From NCBI RefSeq assembly GCF_014109765.1, contig NZ_CP059139.1, forward strand, positions 4,096,001 to 4,160,000: a stretch of DNA of 64,000 nt, read 5' to 3'. Positions 36,256 to 45,257 of this stretch are shown here, piece after piece; position 1 is the first letter of the stretch; each line of letters opens with the position of its first letter. The stretch comes from Pseudomonas berkeleyensis (GTDB lineage: Bacteria > Pseudomonadota > Gammaproteobacteria > Pseudomonadales > Pseudomonadaceae). Under the pieces are notes generated by a model. It did no database searches and had not been told where the DNA came from. It was given only the letters and a program-made list of their open reading frames with translations. The position numbers and the translations under genes are program-made.

Positions 36256-36443
36256 GTGGCACACCTAACGATTGTTTGTTGTTGTTTCGAAGGCAGCGAA
36301 TCAAAAGCGGTATTGCATGTCTTTTTTTTCAAATAAAAACCAGAGACCCAATCAAGTCAACACTTTTCTGCTTTCTTGTTGAGCACGCAGGGCTGTGGCA
36401 TAAGGTGGGGCGCGCGCGACCACCCCGTACGAGACGAGCCAAA

Positions 36444-37373
36444 TTGAGCAAGACCACCGAGAAAAAACCCCGCACCAATCACCTGGAACTGGCCCGCCGC
36501 ATCATCGAGCTCGCCCAGGAAAACGGGATGAACAGCGGCGACGCCCTCTCGGAACAACAGCTCGCACGCAGCTTCGAGGTATCGCGCACACTGATTCGCG
36601 CCGGACTCAATCTGCTGGTCGAGCAGGGCCTGGCCGAACACAAGACCGGACGCGGCTACAGCCTGCTGACCGACCCGACCAGCCAGGCACTGGCACCCGC
36701 TCTGCCCCAGGCGGAAGAAGAAGAACTGGCCAGCTCGGTATTGCGCGACCGCATGGCGGGGCGCCTGGGCAGCAGCATCAGCGTCAGCGAGATCATGCGC
36801 CGCTACGCGATCGGCCGGCCGGCCGCGCAGAAGGTGCTCAGCCAGCTCAGCGAGGATCAGGTACTGGAGCGCGGCCCCGGCCAGTCCTGGCGCTTCCGCC
36901 CACTGCTGGACAACCTCACCGCACTCGAAGAGAGCCTGCACTTTCGCATGGTGATGGAACCGGAAGCCCTGCTGGCCGAGGGTTTCAACATCGACCGTCA
37001 GCGCCTCTCGCTACTGCGCGACAGCACCGAGGCGCTGCTGGCACAGCCGATCGAGCGCTTCGATCTGGAGCAATTCCGCGAACTCGACATCGGCTTCCAC
37101 GAGATGATCGCCACCTGCAGCGGCAACCGCTTCATCGGTGACTCGCTGCTGCAGCATCAACGCCTGCGACGCCTGCCCAACCTGCTACCGTCGATGAACG
37201 CACATCGCCTGCAAGAATCACTGCGCGAACACCTGCGCATACTCGACCATATCGAGCGCGGCCAGTTGCAGATCGCCGCCGACCTGCTGCGCCTGCACCT
37301 GCGCCTCTCTGCCGCCATGCGCCCACAAACCGCCAACCGCGGCATCCCGCTGGGCTTCTACCAGCGCCGATAA
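36444..37373 (+). CDS. GntR/FCD-family regulator with two HTH domains, 309 aa
   Basis: A TTG start (read as MSKTTEKK) is preferred because upstream codons look non-coding and GAGACGAG precedes it. Residues about 10-65 form a first winged helix (LARRIIELAQENG, SEQQLARSFEVSRTLIRAGLNLLVEQGL). A second HTH-like segment runs about 95-140 (ISVSEIMRRYAIGRPAAQKVLSQL). The C-terminus is an FCD-like helical sensor (FHEMIATCSGNRF, HLRILDHIERG). It lies in the divergent gap between potD and the second glycosyltransferase and is likely the regulator of both halves of the cluster. Confidence 0.8.
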   Translation: MSKTTEKKPRTNHLELARRIIELAQENGMNSGDALSEQQLARSFEVSRTLIRAGLNLLVEQGLAEHKTGRGYSLLTDPTSQALAPALPQAEEEELASSVLRDRMAGRLGSSISVSEIMRRYAIGRPAAQKVLSQLSEDQVLERGPGQSWRFRPLLDNLTALEESLHFRMVMEPEALLAEGFNIDRQRLSLLRDSTEALLAQPIERFDLEQFRELDIGFHEMIATCSGNRFIGDSLLQHQRLRRLPNLLPSMNAHRLQESLREHLRILDHIERGQLQIAADLLRLHLRLSAAMRPQTANRGIPLGFYQRR

Positions 37374-37466
37374 GACTTGTAACCTGCTAACCCGATAAGT
37401 CAGCGACGAGCATGGCATGCTCGCCGCCGAACGAACGCGACTGCGCCTCGCGCAGCACCTCCAAAA

Positions 37467-37486
37467 AATAAAAATGTTTTTTTATT
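37467..37486. promoter_or_regulatory. AT-rich palindrome upstream of the second glycosyltransferase gene
   Basis: AATAAAAA pairs with TTTTTATT around a 4-bp centre, 70-89 bp upstream of the glycosyltransferase start. AAATAAAAA also occurs in the potD-gntR gap at about 36330, so the GntR protein could bind both. This is only a candidate. Confidence 0.3.
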
Positions 37487-37555
37487 AAAAAAAATACAGT
37501 ATTAAATTCACGCAGGCAGGAGCCACTGCTCCCCTGCCATGGAAGAAAGTCGACT

Positions 37556-38839
37556 ATGCCTAGAGAAAAACTCATCGCCCTGTTCCCCGAGGCCAGCTTC
37601 GGCGCCGCGCTGAACTGCATCGGAATCGCCCAGGCGCTGCGCGAGCAGGGCGCTCGCCCGGTTTTCATCTGTCACGAACACTTCCAGGGTCTGTTCGCCG
37701 AATACGGCTTCGCCGAGTACCCCTTGCTGCTGGACAGCCCGCTGTCGGCAGAGGAACACCAGCATTACTGGGAGCGCTTCATCGAGCGCAACATCCCCTA
37801 CTTCGACCAGACCCCGCTGGAGCAGATCGACAGCTACGTCGCGCCGGCCTGGGAAGCGATCATCGATACCGCCATCGAAGCGGAAAAACCACTGCAGCAA
37901 TTGCTCGCACGGCTCAAACCGGACGCCATCGTGCTGGACAACGTGGTGATGTTCCCGGCCATCGCCAAGGCCGGTTGCCCCTGGGTGCGGGTGATTTCCT
38001 GCGCCGAAACCGAACTGCCCGACCCGGCCGTACCGCCCTATCTGTCTGGCGCCAGCGCCAGCGACAAAGAGGCCTGCCAGACCTACTGGCAACGCTATGT
38101 CGAAGCAGTGGAGCCGGCGCACTCACGCTTTTCGCGCTTCCTCGAGAGCAGTGGCCACCCGCCTTGTGCACCCGGGCTGTTCCTCGAGGAATCGCCCTGG
38201 TTGAACCTGTTGCTGTCGCCGACACCGGTGCGCTACGAGCGCCAGCAGCCGCTCGACCCACAGCGTTTTGTCTATCTGGATGGCTGCGTACGACGCGAGG
38301 CGCCGTACGTGGTGCCGCCGTTCCCGCAGCACAACGACGCGCCACTGATCTACCTCAGCTTCGGCAGCCTGGGCGCCGCCGACGTGGGCATGATGAAACG
38401 TCTGATCGCCATCGCCGCCACCCTGCCCTACCGATTTCTGGTCAATGTCGGCGCCTACCGCGAGCAGTACGACGCGGTGCCGGACAACGTCTACCTGGAC
38501 AGCTGGTATCCGCAGCCGGCGGTGTTGCGTGAGTGCCAGCTGTTCATCCACCACGGCGGCAACAACAGCTTCTGCGAGGCCCTGTACTTCGGCCTGCCGT
38601 CGCTGATCATCCCCTACTGCTGGGACGGCCACGACAACGCCCGCCGCGCCGAGGAAGTTGGCGTCGGCCGCTACCTGCCGCGCTTTGCCGACCCGCTGAG
38701 CGCGCTGCCTGAAGCCATCGCCGAACTGCTAACCGACAACACCATGCAACAGCGCCTGGCCGATGCCCGCAGCGCCATGCAAGCCTCCCACGGCACCGAG
38801 GTGGCTGCTCGCGCCATCCTCGGGCTATCGAGTTCATAG
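37556..38839 (+). CDS. GT-B (GT1/UGT-like) glycosyltransferase, second paralogue, 427 aa
   Basis: Aligns along its length with the enzyme at 31059: both have EAxxGxALNxxGIAQA near the start, PWVRxISC, VPxYLSG or IPPYLSG, FEESPW or LEESPW, SFGSLG, WYPQP (about 316), HHGGNNSF (about 331) and WDGHDNA (about 356). Duplicated glycosyltransferases in divergent operons suggest either two acceptors or a heteromeric enzyme. The ribosome site is GGAAGAAAG. It starts the plus-strand unit with the FAD enzyme and cupin. Confidence 0.85.
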   Translation: MPREKLIALFPEASFGAALNCIGIAQALREQGARPVFICHEHFQGLFAEYGFAEYPLLLDSPLSAEEHQHYWERFIERNIPYFDQTPLEQIDSYVAPAWEAIIDTAIEAEKPLQQLLARLKPDAIVLDNVVMFPAIAKAGCPWVRVISCAETELPDPAVPPYLSGASASDKEACQTYWQRYVEAVEPAHSRFSRFLESSGHPPCAPGLFLEESPWLNLLLSPTPVRYERQQPLDPQRFVYLDGCVRREAPYVVPPFPQHNDAPLIYLSFGSLGAADVGMMKRLIAIAATLPYRFLVNVGAYREQYDAVPDNVYLDSWYPQPAVLRECQLFIHHGGNNSFCEALYFGLPSLIIPYCWDGHDNARRAEEVGVGRYLPRFADPLSALPEAIAELLTDNTMQQRLADARSAMQASHGTEVAARAILGLSSS

Positions 38840-38859
38840 ACCAACAAGAAGCCATCGAC

Positions 38860-40254
38860 ATGACTCACCGCGCACTCACCAGTCTCAAGCACGCGATTCC
38901 CCAGCCCTACTGGCTGGATGCCGAAGGCCCTCCCCCGGGCTTCACTCGGCACGCCGGTGAGTTGCACTGTGATCTGGCCATTGTCGGCGGTGGTTTCACC
39001 GGCCTGTGGACGGCCCTGCTGGCGCGCCAGCGCCACCCGGACAAACGCATCGTGCTGCTCGAAGCCAATGCCTGCGGTGGCGCCGCCAGCGGACGCAACG
39101 GCGGCTTCTGCGCGCCGAGCATTTCCCACGGGGTGTCCAATGCGCTCAAGCGCTGGCCACAGGAAGCCGAAGCCCTCATTCGCCTGGGCCGGCAGAACCT
39201 CGACGCATTGCAGCGGGACATCGAACGCCTGGGCCTGAATGTGGAGTTCGAACGCCAGGGCAAGCTGAACGTCGCTACCACGCCCTGGCAGGTCGACGGC
39301 CTCAAGGCCATGCAGGAGAAATACCGGCGCTTCGGCATCGATTGCCAATACCTGGAAGGCGACGCGCTCAAGGCCCGCCTCGACTCGCCGAACTATGTGG
39401 CAGGTCTGTTCGAATCCAACTACGCCTTGCTCAACCCGGTGAAGATGGTGCGCGAGCTGCGCCGAGCTTGTCTGGAACAGGGCATCGAGGTCTACGAACA
39501 CTCGCCGGTACGCCAGTTGGTCGAGCATGTCGACGGCATCCGCCTGGAAACCGATTACGGCGTGGTGGTGACAGAACGTCTGGCCCTGGCCACCAATATC
39601 TTCACCTCGCTGTTGCCGCGCCTGACCTCCAAGGTCATCCCTATCTATGACTATGCACTAACCACCGAGCCGCTGAGCGACGAACAGCTGTCTGCCATCG
39701 GCTGGCAAGGGCGCTACGGCATCGCCGACTCCGGCAACCAGTTCCACTACTGGCGCAAGACGGCCGACAACCGCATCCTCTGGGGCGGCTACGACGCCGT
39801 CTACCCGTTCGCCAGCAAACTCGACGAAGGCCTCACCCAACGTCCGGAAACCTTCATCCGCCTGGCCGAACAGTTCCTCGATACCTTTCCGCAACTCGGT
39901 GACATCAGCTTCAGCCACGCCTGGGGCGGCATCATCGACTCCTCGGCGCGCACCACCATGTTCACCGGTAGCGCCAGCCAGGGCCGCATCGCCTATGCCC
40001 TCGGCTTTACCGGCCAGGGCGTTTCGGCCAGCCGCTTCGCCGCTGCCACCATGCTCGACCTGCTGGCGGGCGAAAAGACCGAGCGTACCGCACTAAAGAT
40101 GCTCAGCCGGGCGCCGGTGATGTTCCCGCCGGAGCCAATCCGCTACAGCGCCGTGACCCTGGCCCAACGCGGCCTGGAGCAGGAAGACCGCACCGGTCGA
40201 CGCAACCTGCTGCTGCGCACCATGGACGCCTTCGGCGTCGGCTTCGACTCCTGA
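38860..40254 (+). CDS. PuuB-like FAD-dependent oxidoreductase, 464 aa
   Basis: DAO-superfamily flavoprotein with GGGFTG (43-48), GGAASGRNGGFCAPS (the PuuB/OrdL-like FAD contact) and the C-terminal GFTGQGVSAS. PuuB oxidises gamma-glutamylputrescine, i.e. an amine masked by conjugation. A PuuB-like enzyme directly downstream of a glycosyltransferase (20-bp gap) suggests the glyco-conjugated amine as substrate. It probably releases an aldehyde for one of the two ALDHs. Confidence 0.82.
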   Translation: MTHRALTSLKHAIPQPYWLDAEGPPPGFTRHAGELHCDLAIVGGGFTGLWTALLARQRHPDKRIVLLEANACGGAASGRNGGFCAPSISHGVSNALKRWPQEAEALIRLGRQNLDALQRDIERLGLNVEFERQGKLNVATTPWQVDGLKAMQEKYRRFGIDCQYLEGDALKARLDSPNYVAGLFESNYALLNPVKMVRELRRACLEQGIEVYEHSPVRQLVEHVDGIRLETDYGVVVTERLALATNIFTSLLPRLTSKVIPIYDYALTTEPLSDEQLSAIGWQGRYGIADSGNQFHYWRKTADNRILWGGYDAVYPFASKLDEGLTQRPETFIRLAEQFLDTFPQLGDISFSHAWGGIIDSSARTTMFTGSASQGRIAYALGFTGQGVSASRFAAATMLDLLAGEKTERTALKMLSRAPVMFPPEPIRYSAVTLAQRGLEQEDRTGRRNLLLRTMDAFGVGFDS

Positions 40255-40279
40255 TCATTCCAACAAGAGATAACCCACC

Positions 40280-40642
40280 GTGTCCAAGATGCCCGCTCAC
40301 GTTATCGATTTCGCCACCAGCCCGGTCGAGCCACTGGTTCGCGACATCACCGATCCCGCCATCGTTGAGGCGCCTTATCGCAGTCACACCTGGCGTCACT
40401 TCACCAACCCCGGCAAACACTTCACCGCTGGTGTCTGGGAGGCCGGTACGCACAAGGAATATTGCGACTGCGACTACGACGAGCTGTGCCACATCCTCGA
40501 AGGCCAGGTACGCCTGACCGACGCCGACGGCAGCAGCCGCGAGTTCGGCCCCGGCAGCACCTTCGTGGTGGCGGCGGGTTTCAAGGGCACCTGGGAAAAC
40601 CTCAGCCAGGTGCGGAAGATCTACGTGATCCTGGGCACCTGA
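40280..40642 (+). CDS. Small DUF861-type cupin protein, third paralogue, 120 aa
   Basis: A GTG start (MSKMPAHV) follows AGAGATAACCCACC. The domain reads CDCDYDELCHILEGQVRLTD, EFGPGSTFVVAAGFKGTWE and VRKIYVI. It is the same cupin_3 family as 30293 and 30701 but on the opposite operon. The stop codon TGA coincides with the left end of the repeat at 40642. The biochemical role is unknown. Confidence 0.75.
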   Translation: MSKMPAHVIDFATSPVEPLVRDITDPAIVEAPYRSHTWRHFTNPGKHFTAGVWEAGTHKEYCDCDYDELCHILEGQVRLTDADGSSREFGPGSTFVVAAGFKGTWENLSQVRKIYVILGT

Positions 40643-40868
40643 GAACCTGTCTACGATCTCCTGGCCGTCAGCCATATGGCGTTAAAAACAGCTTCGGACA
40701 GTGACTTGTCACTGAACGTCCGGAGGACGGCCCGAAGGGCGAGTGAAACGAGTAATGCTCATTTACAACTCGTAAAGTCGAGCGCGACTCCGACCGTTCC
40801 TCAGCTGTTTTTGCGGGGCCGCCATCGGTATCGTCTGGCTCTAGTCCAAAAGATCGTAAACAGGTTCT
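40642..40868. repeat. Small inverted-repeat element, copy B
   Basis: A 227-bp segment with 18-bp terminal inverted repeats: AGAACCTGTCTACGATCT and the complement of AGATCGTAAACAGGTTCT, 17 of 18 matching. It carries the same core as copy A plus about 85 bp extra with palindromes (CAGTGAC-TT-GTCACTG; GTCCGGAGGAC). Same orientation as copy A, about 14 kb away. Both copies lie inside the amine/sugar cluster. Confidence 0.75.
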
Positions 40869-40894
40869 GAACACAGCAGAACTGGAATCCCTAT

Positions 40895-41572
40895 ATGGAA
40901 TATCGCGTCAACCACCTGCCCCAGCCTCCCGCGCTGAACGCCGACTGGGCCGATCCCGCCTGGCAGGCTGCGGAAATCATCCGTATCGAGCAGTTTCGTC
41001 CGGAAAGCAGCGACCACCGCCCGCTCACCGAAGCGCGCCTGCTGTACAGCGATGCCGGCATCCACGGCATCTTCCGCGCCCATGATCGCTACGTGCGCTG
41101 CGTGCACACGCAGTTCCAGGATCTGGTGTGCAAGGACAGCTGCGTCGAGGTGTACTTTCAGCCCAAGGCCGGGCAAGCCGAAAACAACGGCTACCTGAAC
41201 CTGGAAATGAGTGGCAACGGCACCCTGCTCAGCTACTACATCACCGATGCCGAGCGCGCGCCGGGCGGCTTCAAGGAATTCGTCAAACTGACACCCGAAC
41301 AGGGCCGCCAGGTCGCCATCCGTTCGACCCTACCTGCCGTGGTGGAGCCAGAGCTCAGCGAGCCGACCGAATGGTGCCTGCAGTTCTTCCTGCCCTTCAC
41401 CTTGTTGGAAGCCTATGTCGGCCCGCTCGACGCGCTGCCCGGCCAAGCGTGGCGCTGCAACCTGTTCAAGTGCGCCGACGAAACCTCGCACCCACACTGG
41501 GCCTCATGGCGCCCGGTAAAGGAGCTCAACTTCCACGCCCCGGAGACCTTTGGCACGATTCGTTTCGCATGA
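40895..41572 (+). CDS. CBM9-like carbohydrate-binding domain protein, 225 aa
   Basis: The protein reads as a stand-alone family-9 carbohydrate-binding-like (DOMON-related) domain: LNADWADPAWQAAE at the start, then LLYSDAGIHGIFRAHD, CVEVYFQPK, and a C-terminal PVKELNFHAPETFG. No signal peptide or enzymatic motif was recognised, so it is probably a cytoplasmic sugar-binding protein. It follows the third cupin with the repeat element in between. Its presence supports a carbohydrate component in the cluster. Confidence 0.7.
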   Translation: MEYRVNHLPQPPALNADWADPAWQAAEIIRIEQFRPESSDHRPLTEARLLYSDAGIHGIFRAHDRYVRCVHTQFQDLVCKDSCVEVYFQPKAGQAENNGYLNLEMSGNGTLLSYYITDAERAPGGFKEFVKLTPEQGRQVAIRSTLPAVVEPELSEPTEWCLQFFLPFTLLEAYVGPLDALPGQAWRCNLFKCADETSHPHWASWRPVKELNFHAPETFGTIRFA

Positions 41573-41603
41573 ATCCTGCCGTCGATCTCCACCGACCTGG
41601 ATA

Positions 41604-42386
41604 TCACTGCGCGCCTGATCGGGCTCTGGGCAGCGCCCGATCCACCAGCACCTGCAGGCGCCCGCGCGAACATTGCTCGACCCGCGCCTCGACGCCGTAG
41701 ACCTCGGCCAGCAACGCCGGGGTCAACACCTCTGCCGGTGCGCCACTGGCGTACAACTGGCCGCCATGCAGCACCACGATGAAGTCGGCGCAGGCAGCGG
41801 CCAGGTTGATGTCGTGCAGTACCGCCACGGCCAGTAACTGGTGTTCACGCACCAGCTCACGCACGCAGTCCATCACCCGCAACTGGTAATGCAGATCGAG
41901 CGCGCTGGTCGGCTCGTCCAGCAGCAGCACCTGCGGCTTGCGCGCGATCAGTTGGGCCAGCGAAACCAGTTGCCGCTGACCGCCGGACAGGCCGTCCAGC
42001 GATTGCTCGGCCAGATCCTCGATGCCAATCCGTGCCAGCGCCTCGAACGAAGCACGCAGTACATCGGGCTCGTTACCCACTCGCAGCGCGGCGATCACGC
42101 TTTCCAGCACACCGAGGGCGATACCTGGCGGCAGTTGCTGCGGCATATAGGCCAGCAAGCGCGATCGCTCGGCGGCGTTCAGCCGGGTCAGGTCGCGGCC
42201 GCCCAGGCTCAGCCCGCCCTGCATGCGCTCAAGCCCGGCCAACGCGCGCAGTAGCGTGGACTTGCCGGCGCCATTGGGGCCCACCAGTGCCACCAGGCTG
42301 CCGGCCGGCAACTCCGGTAGCGACAGACCATGAATGATGCGGCGGCGACCGTACGCCACCTCGATGCCATCGACCTTGAGATTCAC
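41604..42386 (-). CDS. Iron-siderophore ABC transporter ATP-binding protein, 260 aa
   Basis: FecE/FepC-type ATPase: Walker A GPNGAGKST (36-44), LSGGQRQLVSLAQL, and Walker B LLLDEPTSALD. The GTG start overlaps the permease stop (GTGA). It powers iron-chelate import across the inner membrane with the adjacent permease and binding protein. Confidence 0.88.
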   Translation of the reverse strand: MNLKVDGIEVAYGRRRIIHGLSLPELPAGSLVALVGPNGAGKSTLLRALAGLERMQGGLSLGGRDLTRLNAAERSRLLAYMPQQLPPGIALGVLESVIAALRVGNEPDVLRASFEALARIGIEDLAEQSLDGLSGGQRQLVSLAQLIARKPQVLLLDEPTSALDLHYQLRVMDCVRELVREHQLLAVAVLHDINLAAACADFIVVLHGGQLYASGAPAEVLTPALLAEVYGVEARVEQCSRGRLQVLVDRALPRARSGAQ

Positions 42387-43456
42387 AGGCGCCTCCCACG
42401 GCGAAACACCAGCGCGACGAACACCGGCACCCCGACCAGCGCGGTGACGATGCCCACCGGCACGATCACGCCCGGCAGGATCAGCTTGCTGGCGATGGAC
42501 GACAGCGACAGCAGCAAGGCGCCGACCAGCGCGCTGGCCGGCAGCAAGAAGCGCTGATCCTCACCGACCAGCAGGCGCGCCATATGCGGGCCGACCAGGC
42601 CGACGAAACCGATGGTGCCGACGAAGGCCACGGCGGTGGCGGCCAGCAGGCTGATACGCAGCAGCGAGGCGTAGCGCAGGCGGCGTACATCGACGCCGAA
42701 GCTGCGTGCACGATCTTCGCCCATGCGCAGCAAGGTCATGCCCGGTGCGGCACGCAAGGAGAACGGCAACAGCACTGCGAGCACCGTAGCGAGAATGGCG
42801 AGCTTCTCCCAGTTGGCTCGCGCCAGGCTGCCCAGCGTCCAGAACACCAGTTGCTGCAACACGTCCTCGGTAGCCAGCAGTTGCAGCAGCGACACCAGTG
42901 CGTTGCAACTGAACACCAGGGCGATGCCGAACAGCACCAGGCTCTCCACACCCGCCCCGCGCAGGCGCGACATGGCCTGCAACAGCAGCACCGACAGGCA
43001 GGCGAAGACGAACGCCGCCACCGTCACCTGGCCGCTCGGCGCCAGCCAGTCGATGGCCAGCGGATAGGCGATAGCCAGCGAGGCGCCAAGCGCTGCCGCC
43101 GAGGACACACCGAGGGTGAAAGGACTGGCCAACGGGTTGTCGAGGATCGCCTGCATCTCGGCGCCAGCCAGCGACAACGCGGCGCCGACCAGCACCGCCA
43201 TCAGCGCGTACGGCAGGCGCACGTTCCAGATGATCACCCGCTCGGTGGCGCTCAGCGCATCGGGGTCGAGAATGCCGGCCAGCAACTGGCCCAGGCCCAT
43301 GCCCGAGGCGCCGCTGGCCAGGTCAGCCAGCACGCTGGCCACCAGCAGCGCCAGCAACACGCCCACCAGCACGCTGCGATGTAGCAGCAGGCGGCGGTAG
43401 CTCAGCGCTGCCGCCTCCAGCGCAGGCGCGCCGGCACGTTGCAGATAGGCACTCAC
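42383..43456 (-). CDS. FecCD-family iron-chelate permease, 357 aa
   Basis: A BtuC/FecCD-type permease with 9-10 hydrophobic segments. Typical motifs are NPLASPFTLGVSSAAALGAS and GPHMARLLVGEDQRFLLPASALVGA. The GTG start overlaps the binding-protein stop (GTGA), so the three ABC genes are translationally coupled. A single permease gene suggests a homodimer. Confidence 0.88.
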   Translation of the reverse strand: MSAYLQRAGAPALEAAALSYRRLLLHRSVLVGVLLALLVASVLADLASGASGMGLGQLLAGILDPDALSATERVIIWNVRLPYALMAVLVGAALSLAGAEMQAILDNPLASPFTLGVSSAAALGASLAIAYPLAIDWLAPSGQVTVAAFVFACLSVLLLQAMSRLRGAGVESLVLFGIALVFSCNALVSLLQLLATEDVLQQLVFWTLGSLARANWEKLAILATVLAVLLPFSLRAAPGMTLLRMGEDRARSFGVDVRRLRYASLLRISLLAATAVAFVGTIGFVGLVGPHMARLLVGEDQRFLLPASALVGALLLSLSSIASKLILPGVIVPVGIVTALVGVPVFVALVFRRGRRL

Positions 43457-44556
43457 GGCGTTGCATCGATCCAGTAGTGGCCATCCAGGCCAACGGCAAG
43501 GAAGCGGTTGATCTCGGCCAGGGTCGCCTGTGGATCGAGGTCGGCGAAGCGCTCGGGGTGAATCCAGCGCGCCATGCTCTCGATGGCGAGGATGTTGAAC
43601 GGCGAGTTGTAGAAGTCATGCCACAGGCCATGCGCCTGGCCAGCGCGGATCGGTCGCAACGGCGCGAACTCGGGGCGCGCGGTGATCTTCGTCAGGCTGT
43701 CGCGGGCGGTCTGCTCGTCCACGCCAGCGCCGAGCAGCACGCCGGGGTTGCGGTTGCCGGTGGCGATATAGACGTCCGGATCGGCGGTCAGCACGTACTC
43801 GACGCTGACGTCACCAATAGCGCCCGGCACCACGCCGGCGGCGATATTGTGCCCACCGACTGCCTCCACCACGCCGCCCAGGCCGCTCTTGCCGGTGGTG
43901 TGACCCGGCGCCTGCCAGACGCCGGCCAGCAGTTCGAGAAACACCTTGGGCCGCTGCGCATCCGGCAGGTCGGCCACGGCATCGGTGACGCGTGCCAGGT
44001 GACGGTCGTACAGGCTCAGGTATTCCTGAGCCTCGCGCTCACGGCCGAGTAGTTTGCCCAGTGCCTCCAGGCTGACGCGGGTGTTCTTGATCGGGTGCAC
44101 GCGAAAATCGATGAACAGCACCGGCACGCCCGCAGCGGCCAGCAGGTCGGCGACCGGGCTGTGCTGGGTCGGGCCTTCGCCGGCGATGCTGAACACTGCC
44201 AGATCAGGCTTGAGAGCAAGGATCTGCTCGGCGCTGACACTCTGCTCGGACGCCTGGCCAATCAGTGGAATATCGGCGATGGCCGGGTATTTCTGCGCGT
44301 AGACCTCATAGGTGTGCGGGTCGAGCAGGCGCATGTCGTTCTGCCAGCCGACCACACGCTGGAACGGCGCCTCGCGGTCGAGCAGCGCCAGGGCAAAGAA
44401 CAGCCGTCCTTCCCCCAGCACCACACGCTTGGGTTCAGCCGGTACGTCGACCTTGCGCCCGAGCACGTCGGTGACTTCCACGGCGTGGGCGGAGCCGGCC
44501 AGGGCCAGCAGTAACAGGGGCAACGCACAGGCGCGCCGCAGCAAAGAGATTCTCAT
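43453..44556 (-). CDS. Periplasmic iron-siderophore binding protein, 367 aa
   Basis: A signal peptide (MRISLLRRACALPL to about SAHA, then VEVTDVLGR) precedes a FecB/TroA-type helical-backbone binding protein (PF01497-like; RKVDVPAEPKRVVLGEG; LKPDLAVFS). It lies 20 bp downstream of the PiuC gene on the same strand, in the same unit as the outer-membrane receptor. Confidence 0.83.
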   Translation of the reverse strand: MRISLLRRACALPLLLLALAGSAHAVEVTDVLGRKVDVPAEPKRVVLGEGRLFFALALLDREAPFQRVVGWQNDMRLLDPHTYEVYAQKYPAIADIPLIGQASEQSVSAEQILALKPDLAVFSIAGEGPTQHSPVADLLAAAGVPVLFIDFRVHPIKNTRVSLEALGKLLGREREAQEYLSLYDRHLARVTDAVADLPDAQRPKVFLELLAGVWQAPGHTTGKSGLGGVVEAVGGHNIAAGVVPGAIGDVSVEYVLTADPDVYIATGNRNPGVLLGAGVDEQTARDSLTKITARPEFAPLRPIRAGQAHGLWHDFYNSPFNILAIESMARWIHPERFADLDPQATLAEINRFLAVGLDGHYWIDATP

Positions 44557-44576
44557 GCAGATGACCTCGAATGGAT

Positions 44577-45257
44577 TCAGGTGTCGCTCCAGCGACGGAG
44601 CAGGTTGTGATAGACGCCGGTGAGTTCCAGCAGTGATTGGTCGTCGGCGCCCTGGGCAGTGAGGCGCTGGATGGCCACATCCATGTCCAGCAGCATCTGC
44701 CGCTGGCCGTCCTCGCGTACCAGGCTCTCGATCCAGAAGAACGAGGCCAGACGCTCGCCGCGCGTCACCGGCTCGACGCGGTGCAGGCTGCTGCCGGGAT
44801 AAAGCACCAGATGCCCGGCCGGCAACTTGACGCGCTGCTCGCCGAAGGTGTCGCGGATCACCAGCTCACCGCCGTTGTAGCTGGATGGGTCAGCCAGGAA
44901 CAGCGTCGCCGACAGGTCGGTGCGCACGCGTTCGCGCACGCCCTTGATGCCGCGAATGGCGTTGTCGACATGGAAGCCGAACGCCTCGCCGCCGCCGTAG
45001 CGATTGAACAGCGGCGGATAGATGCGCTTGGGCAAGGCAGCGGACATGAACAACGCGTTGTTCGACAGGCGCCGCAGGATCAGTTCGCCAAGCTGACGGG
45101 CCAGCGGGTTGTCCTCGTCCAGCTGGCGGTTGACCTTGACCTGCGCCGACTGCACGCCGGCCGTGACCTTGCCGTCGACCCAGGGTTGCGCCAGCAGTTG
45201 CCGGCGCACCTCGTCGAGTTCCGTGGCGCTGAGCAGCGCTTCGATTTCGATCAGCAT
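44577..45257 (-). CDS. piuC: PiuC-type Fe(II)/2-oxoglutarate dioxygenase, 226 aa
   Basis: The PKHD/PiuC family: [11 protein letters not shown] supplies H96-x-D98, SSLHRVEPV supplies H159, and R169 (RGERL) matches the 2-oxoglutarate Arg. The start ATG overlaps the receptor stop (TGATG). PiuC genes in Pseudomonas sit next to siderophore receptors of the PiuA type and are linked to iron uptake. The substrate of the hydroxylation is not known. Confidence 0.88.
   Translation of the reverse strand: MLIEIEALLSATELDEVRRQLLAQPWVDGKVTAGVQSAQVKVNRQLDEDNPLARQLGELILRRLSNNALFMSAALPKRIYPPLFNRYGGGEAFGFHVDNAIRGIKGVRERVRTDLSATLFLADPSSYNGGELVIRDTFGEQRVKLPAGHLVLYPGSSLHRVEPVTRGERLASFFWIESLVREDGQRQMLLDMDVAIQRLTAQGADDQSLLELTGVYHNLLRRWSDT

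Noticed and set aside
36225..36443. N-terminal extension of the GntR gene to an upstream ATG
   Set aside because: The added residues are hydrophobic or random and overlap the potD start; the TTG at 36444 with GAGACGAG upstream is better.
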